Shown here one piece after another: positions 7,271 through 8,143 of a stretch of DNA of 8,143 nt. How positions within the stretch are numbered: position 1 is the stretch's first letter; each line of letters starts with the position of its first letter. This stretch comes from an uncultured Bacteroidales bacterium (lineage in GTDB: Bacteria > Bacteroidota > Bacteroidia > Bacteroidales > Paludibacteraceae), in assembly GCA_937915765.1 (NCBI GenBank), contig CALGHE010000108.1, forward strand, positions 1 to 8,143. The letters run 5' to 3'. The notes under the pieces were generated by a model that saw nothing but the letters and a program-made list of their open reading frames with translations, made no database searches and was not told the origin of the DNA. The position numbers were made by a program, and so were the translations under genes.

Positions 7271-8143
7271 ATGGATATACTAAAAAGGATACGTGCAAAC
7301 GCAGGGGCGTTAGGGCAGTGGAGTAAGCAGGGAAATGGTTATTTCATGTACCCTAAGCTGGAAGGTGAAGTTGGTCCGAGAATGAAATTTCGCGGACACG
7401 ACGTTCTTAACTGGAGCGTTAATAATTATCTTGGCTTGGCTGAGAATGAAGAGCTAAGGGCTTGTGATGCGAAAATGGCGGAAAAGTACGGACTCTCTTA
7501 TCCTATGGGGTCACGTCTTATGACCGGACATACAAAACTGCACGAGGAACTTGAGACAGTCATTGCGGACTTTGTACAGAAGGAGGACGCTTTCGTGCTT
7601 AACTCGTTCTATCAGGGTATGGTCTCCATAATAGACTGCTTGTGCGGACGAAATGACGTGATTGTTTATGATTCTGATGTGCATGCGAGTATTCATGACG
7701 GGGTGCGGCTGCATCTTGGCAAGAGGTTTTTGTATCAGCAAAACAAGATAGAACTGATAGAGACTCAGTTGCAGAAGGCTTGCGAATGCGCGGCGGCGCA
7801 GGACGGTTGTGTGCTGCTGGTTACGTAGGGTGTCATTGGCCTTAGCGGCGAACTGGCTCCGCTGGATAAGATTGTAAAACTGAAGGAGAAGTACGAGTTC
7901 TGTCTGGTTGTGGAGGACGCGCACGGTTTTGGCACAATGGGGCCTAACGGCATCGGGGCGGCTGATTATTTTGGCGTGCAGGATAAGGTGGATCTGCATA
8001 TCGGAACATTTGGCAAGGCAATGGGTGTCATGGGCGGATTTGTGGCAGGAAGCGAAGAACTTGTCAATTATCTGCGTTTCAACATGCGTTCGCAGACGTT
8101 CTCCGAGGCTTTGCCGGCAGCTGTGGTGGGCAGTGTGATAAAT
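7271..8143 (+). CDS. PLP-dependent alpha-oxoamine synthase (serine palmitoyltransferase/KBL/BioF-like), 3' partial, interrupted by one in-frame TAG
   Basis: Enzymes of this family condense an amino acid with an acyl-CoA, releasing CO2, and use pyridoxal phosphate. Members include serine palmitoyltransferase (sphingolipids), glycine C-acetyltransferase and BioF. The window holds 291 codons of a roughly 390-400-residue enzyme. Visible features are an N-terminal NNYLGLA segment, SRLMTGHTKLHEELE, the PLP-stacking His138 (HASIHDG), EDAHGFG with His218, and the Schiff-base lysine Lys249 (GTFGKAMG). Codon 186 is TAG (7826), where relatives read T-E-G-V-F/I, so Glu is expected. The frame continues unchanged to the window end. 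Codon 215 is Glu where the family has the Asp that binds the PLP ring nitrogen (three residues before His218). The ATG at 7271 is chosen because family similarity begins there; a GTG at 7139 would add an unrelated 44-residue N-terminus. GGAG lies 11 nt upstream. Exact substrates cannot be read from the sequence. The gene may be functional if TAG is decoded, or a decaying pseudogene. Confidence 0.85.
7826..7828 (+). other. In-frame TAG codon inside the alpha-oxoamine synthase gene
   Basis: The codons run CTG GTT ACG TAG GGT GTC ATT GGC. The frame is preserved on both sides, and the PLP-binding motifs lie downstream. The family motif at this point is T-E/D-G-V, so TAG replaces an acidic codon; GAG-to-TAG is one change. 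The next in-frame ATG is at 7937, 108 nt on, so reinitiation would not rescue an enzyme. Confidence 0.9.

Overview
The window looks like chromosomal DNA from a bacterium of the Bacteroidota, probably the order Bacteroidales. This rests on protein style (a bacterial alpha-2-macroglobulin, a Bacteroidota-type PBP1A and an alpha-oxoamine synthase with a Bacteroidales-like N-terminus), on weak or absent Shine-Dalgarno sites, and on two upstream sites matching the Bacteroidota -7 box TAnnTTTG. No genus can be named from the sequence alone. All genes are on the + strand. I see no IS element, CRISPR array, tRNA or rRNA.

Layout. (1) Positions 3-2306 hold the C-terminal part of an alpha-2-macroglobulin with thioester motif CAEQ. 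An in-frame TAG at 1056-1058 interrupts it, 8 codons after the thioester Gln. (2) Positions 2333-4189, only 26 nt downstream, encode a five-TM inner-membrane protein with a periplasmic alkaline-phosphatase/sulfatase-fold domain, resembling E. coli YejM/PbgA but with a complete-looking metal site. (3) Positions 4190-4570 are noncoding: a terminator-like hairpin, GC-rich and AT-rich inverted repeats, a cluster of ATTTCG/CGAAAT words, a candidate promoter and a T10 tract. (4) Positions 4571-7042 encode a class A penicillin-binding protein with all GT51 and transpeptidase motifs. (5) Positions 7043-7270 are noncoding, with a good candidate promoter and a possible structured 5' leader. (6) Positions 7271-8143 hold the 5' part of a PLP-dependent alpha-oxoamine synthase (serine palmitoyltransferase/KBL/BioF family). 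It is interrupted by an in-frame TAG at 7826-7828 and runs off the window.

The first three genes share a cell-envelope theme: periplasmic protease trapping, outer-membrane/lipid homeostasis and peptidoglycan synthesis. The last may make sphingolipid precursors or related amino ketones.

The most notable observation is that both interrupted genes are broken by the same codon, TAG, with the frame and conserved motifs continuing on the far side. The positions appear to be Gln and Glu in relatives. The three real gene ends in the window are TAA, TAA and TGA. This fits amber recoding or suppression, but also two independent nonsense mutations or base errors. The window alone cannot decide. A Glu in place of the usual PLP-binding Asp in the last gene weighs somewhat toward decay of that gene.
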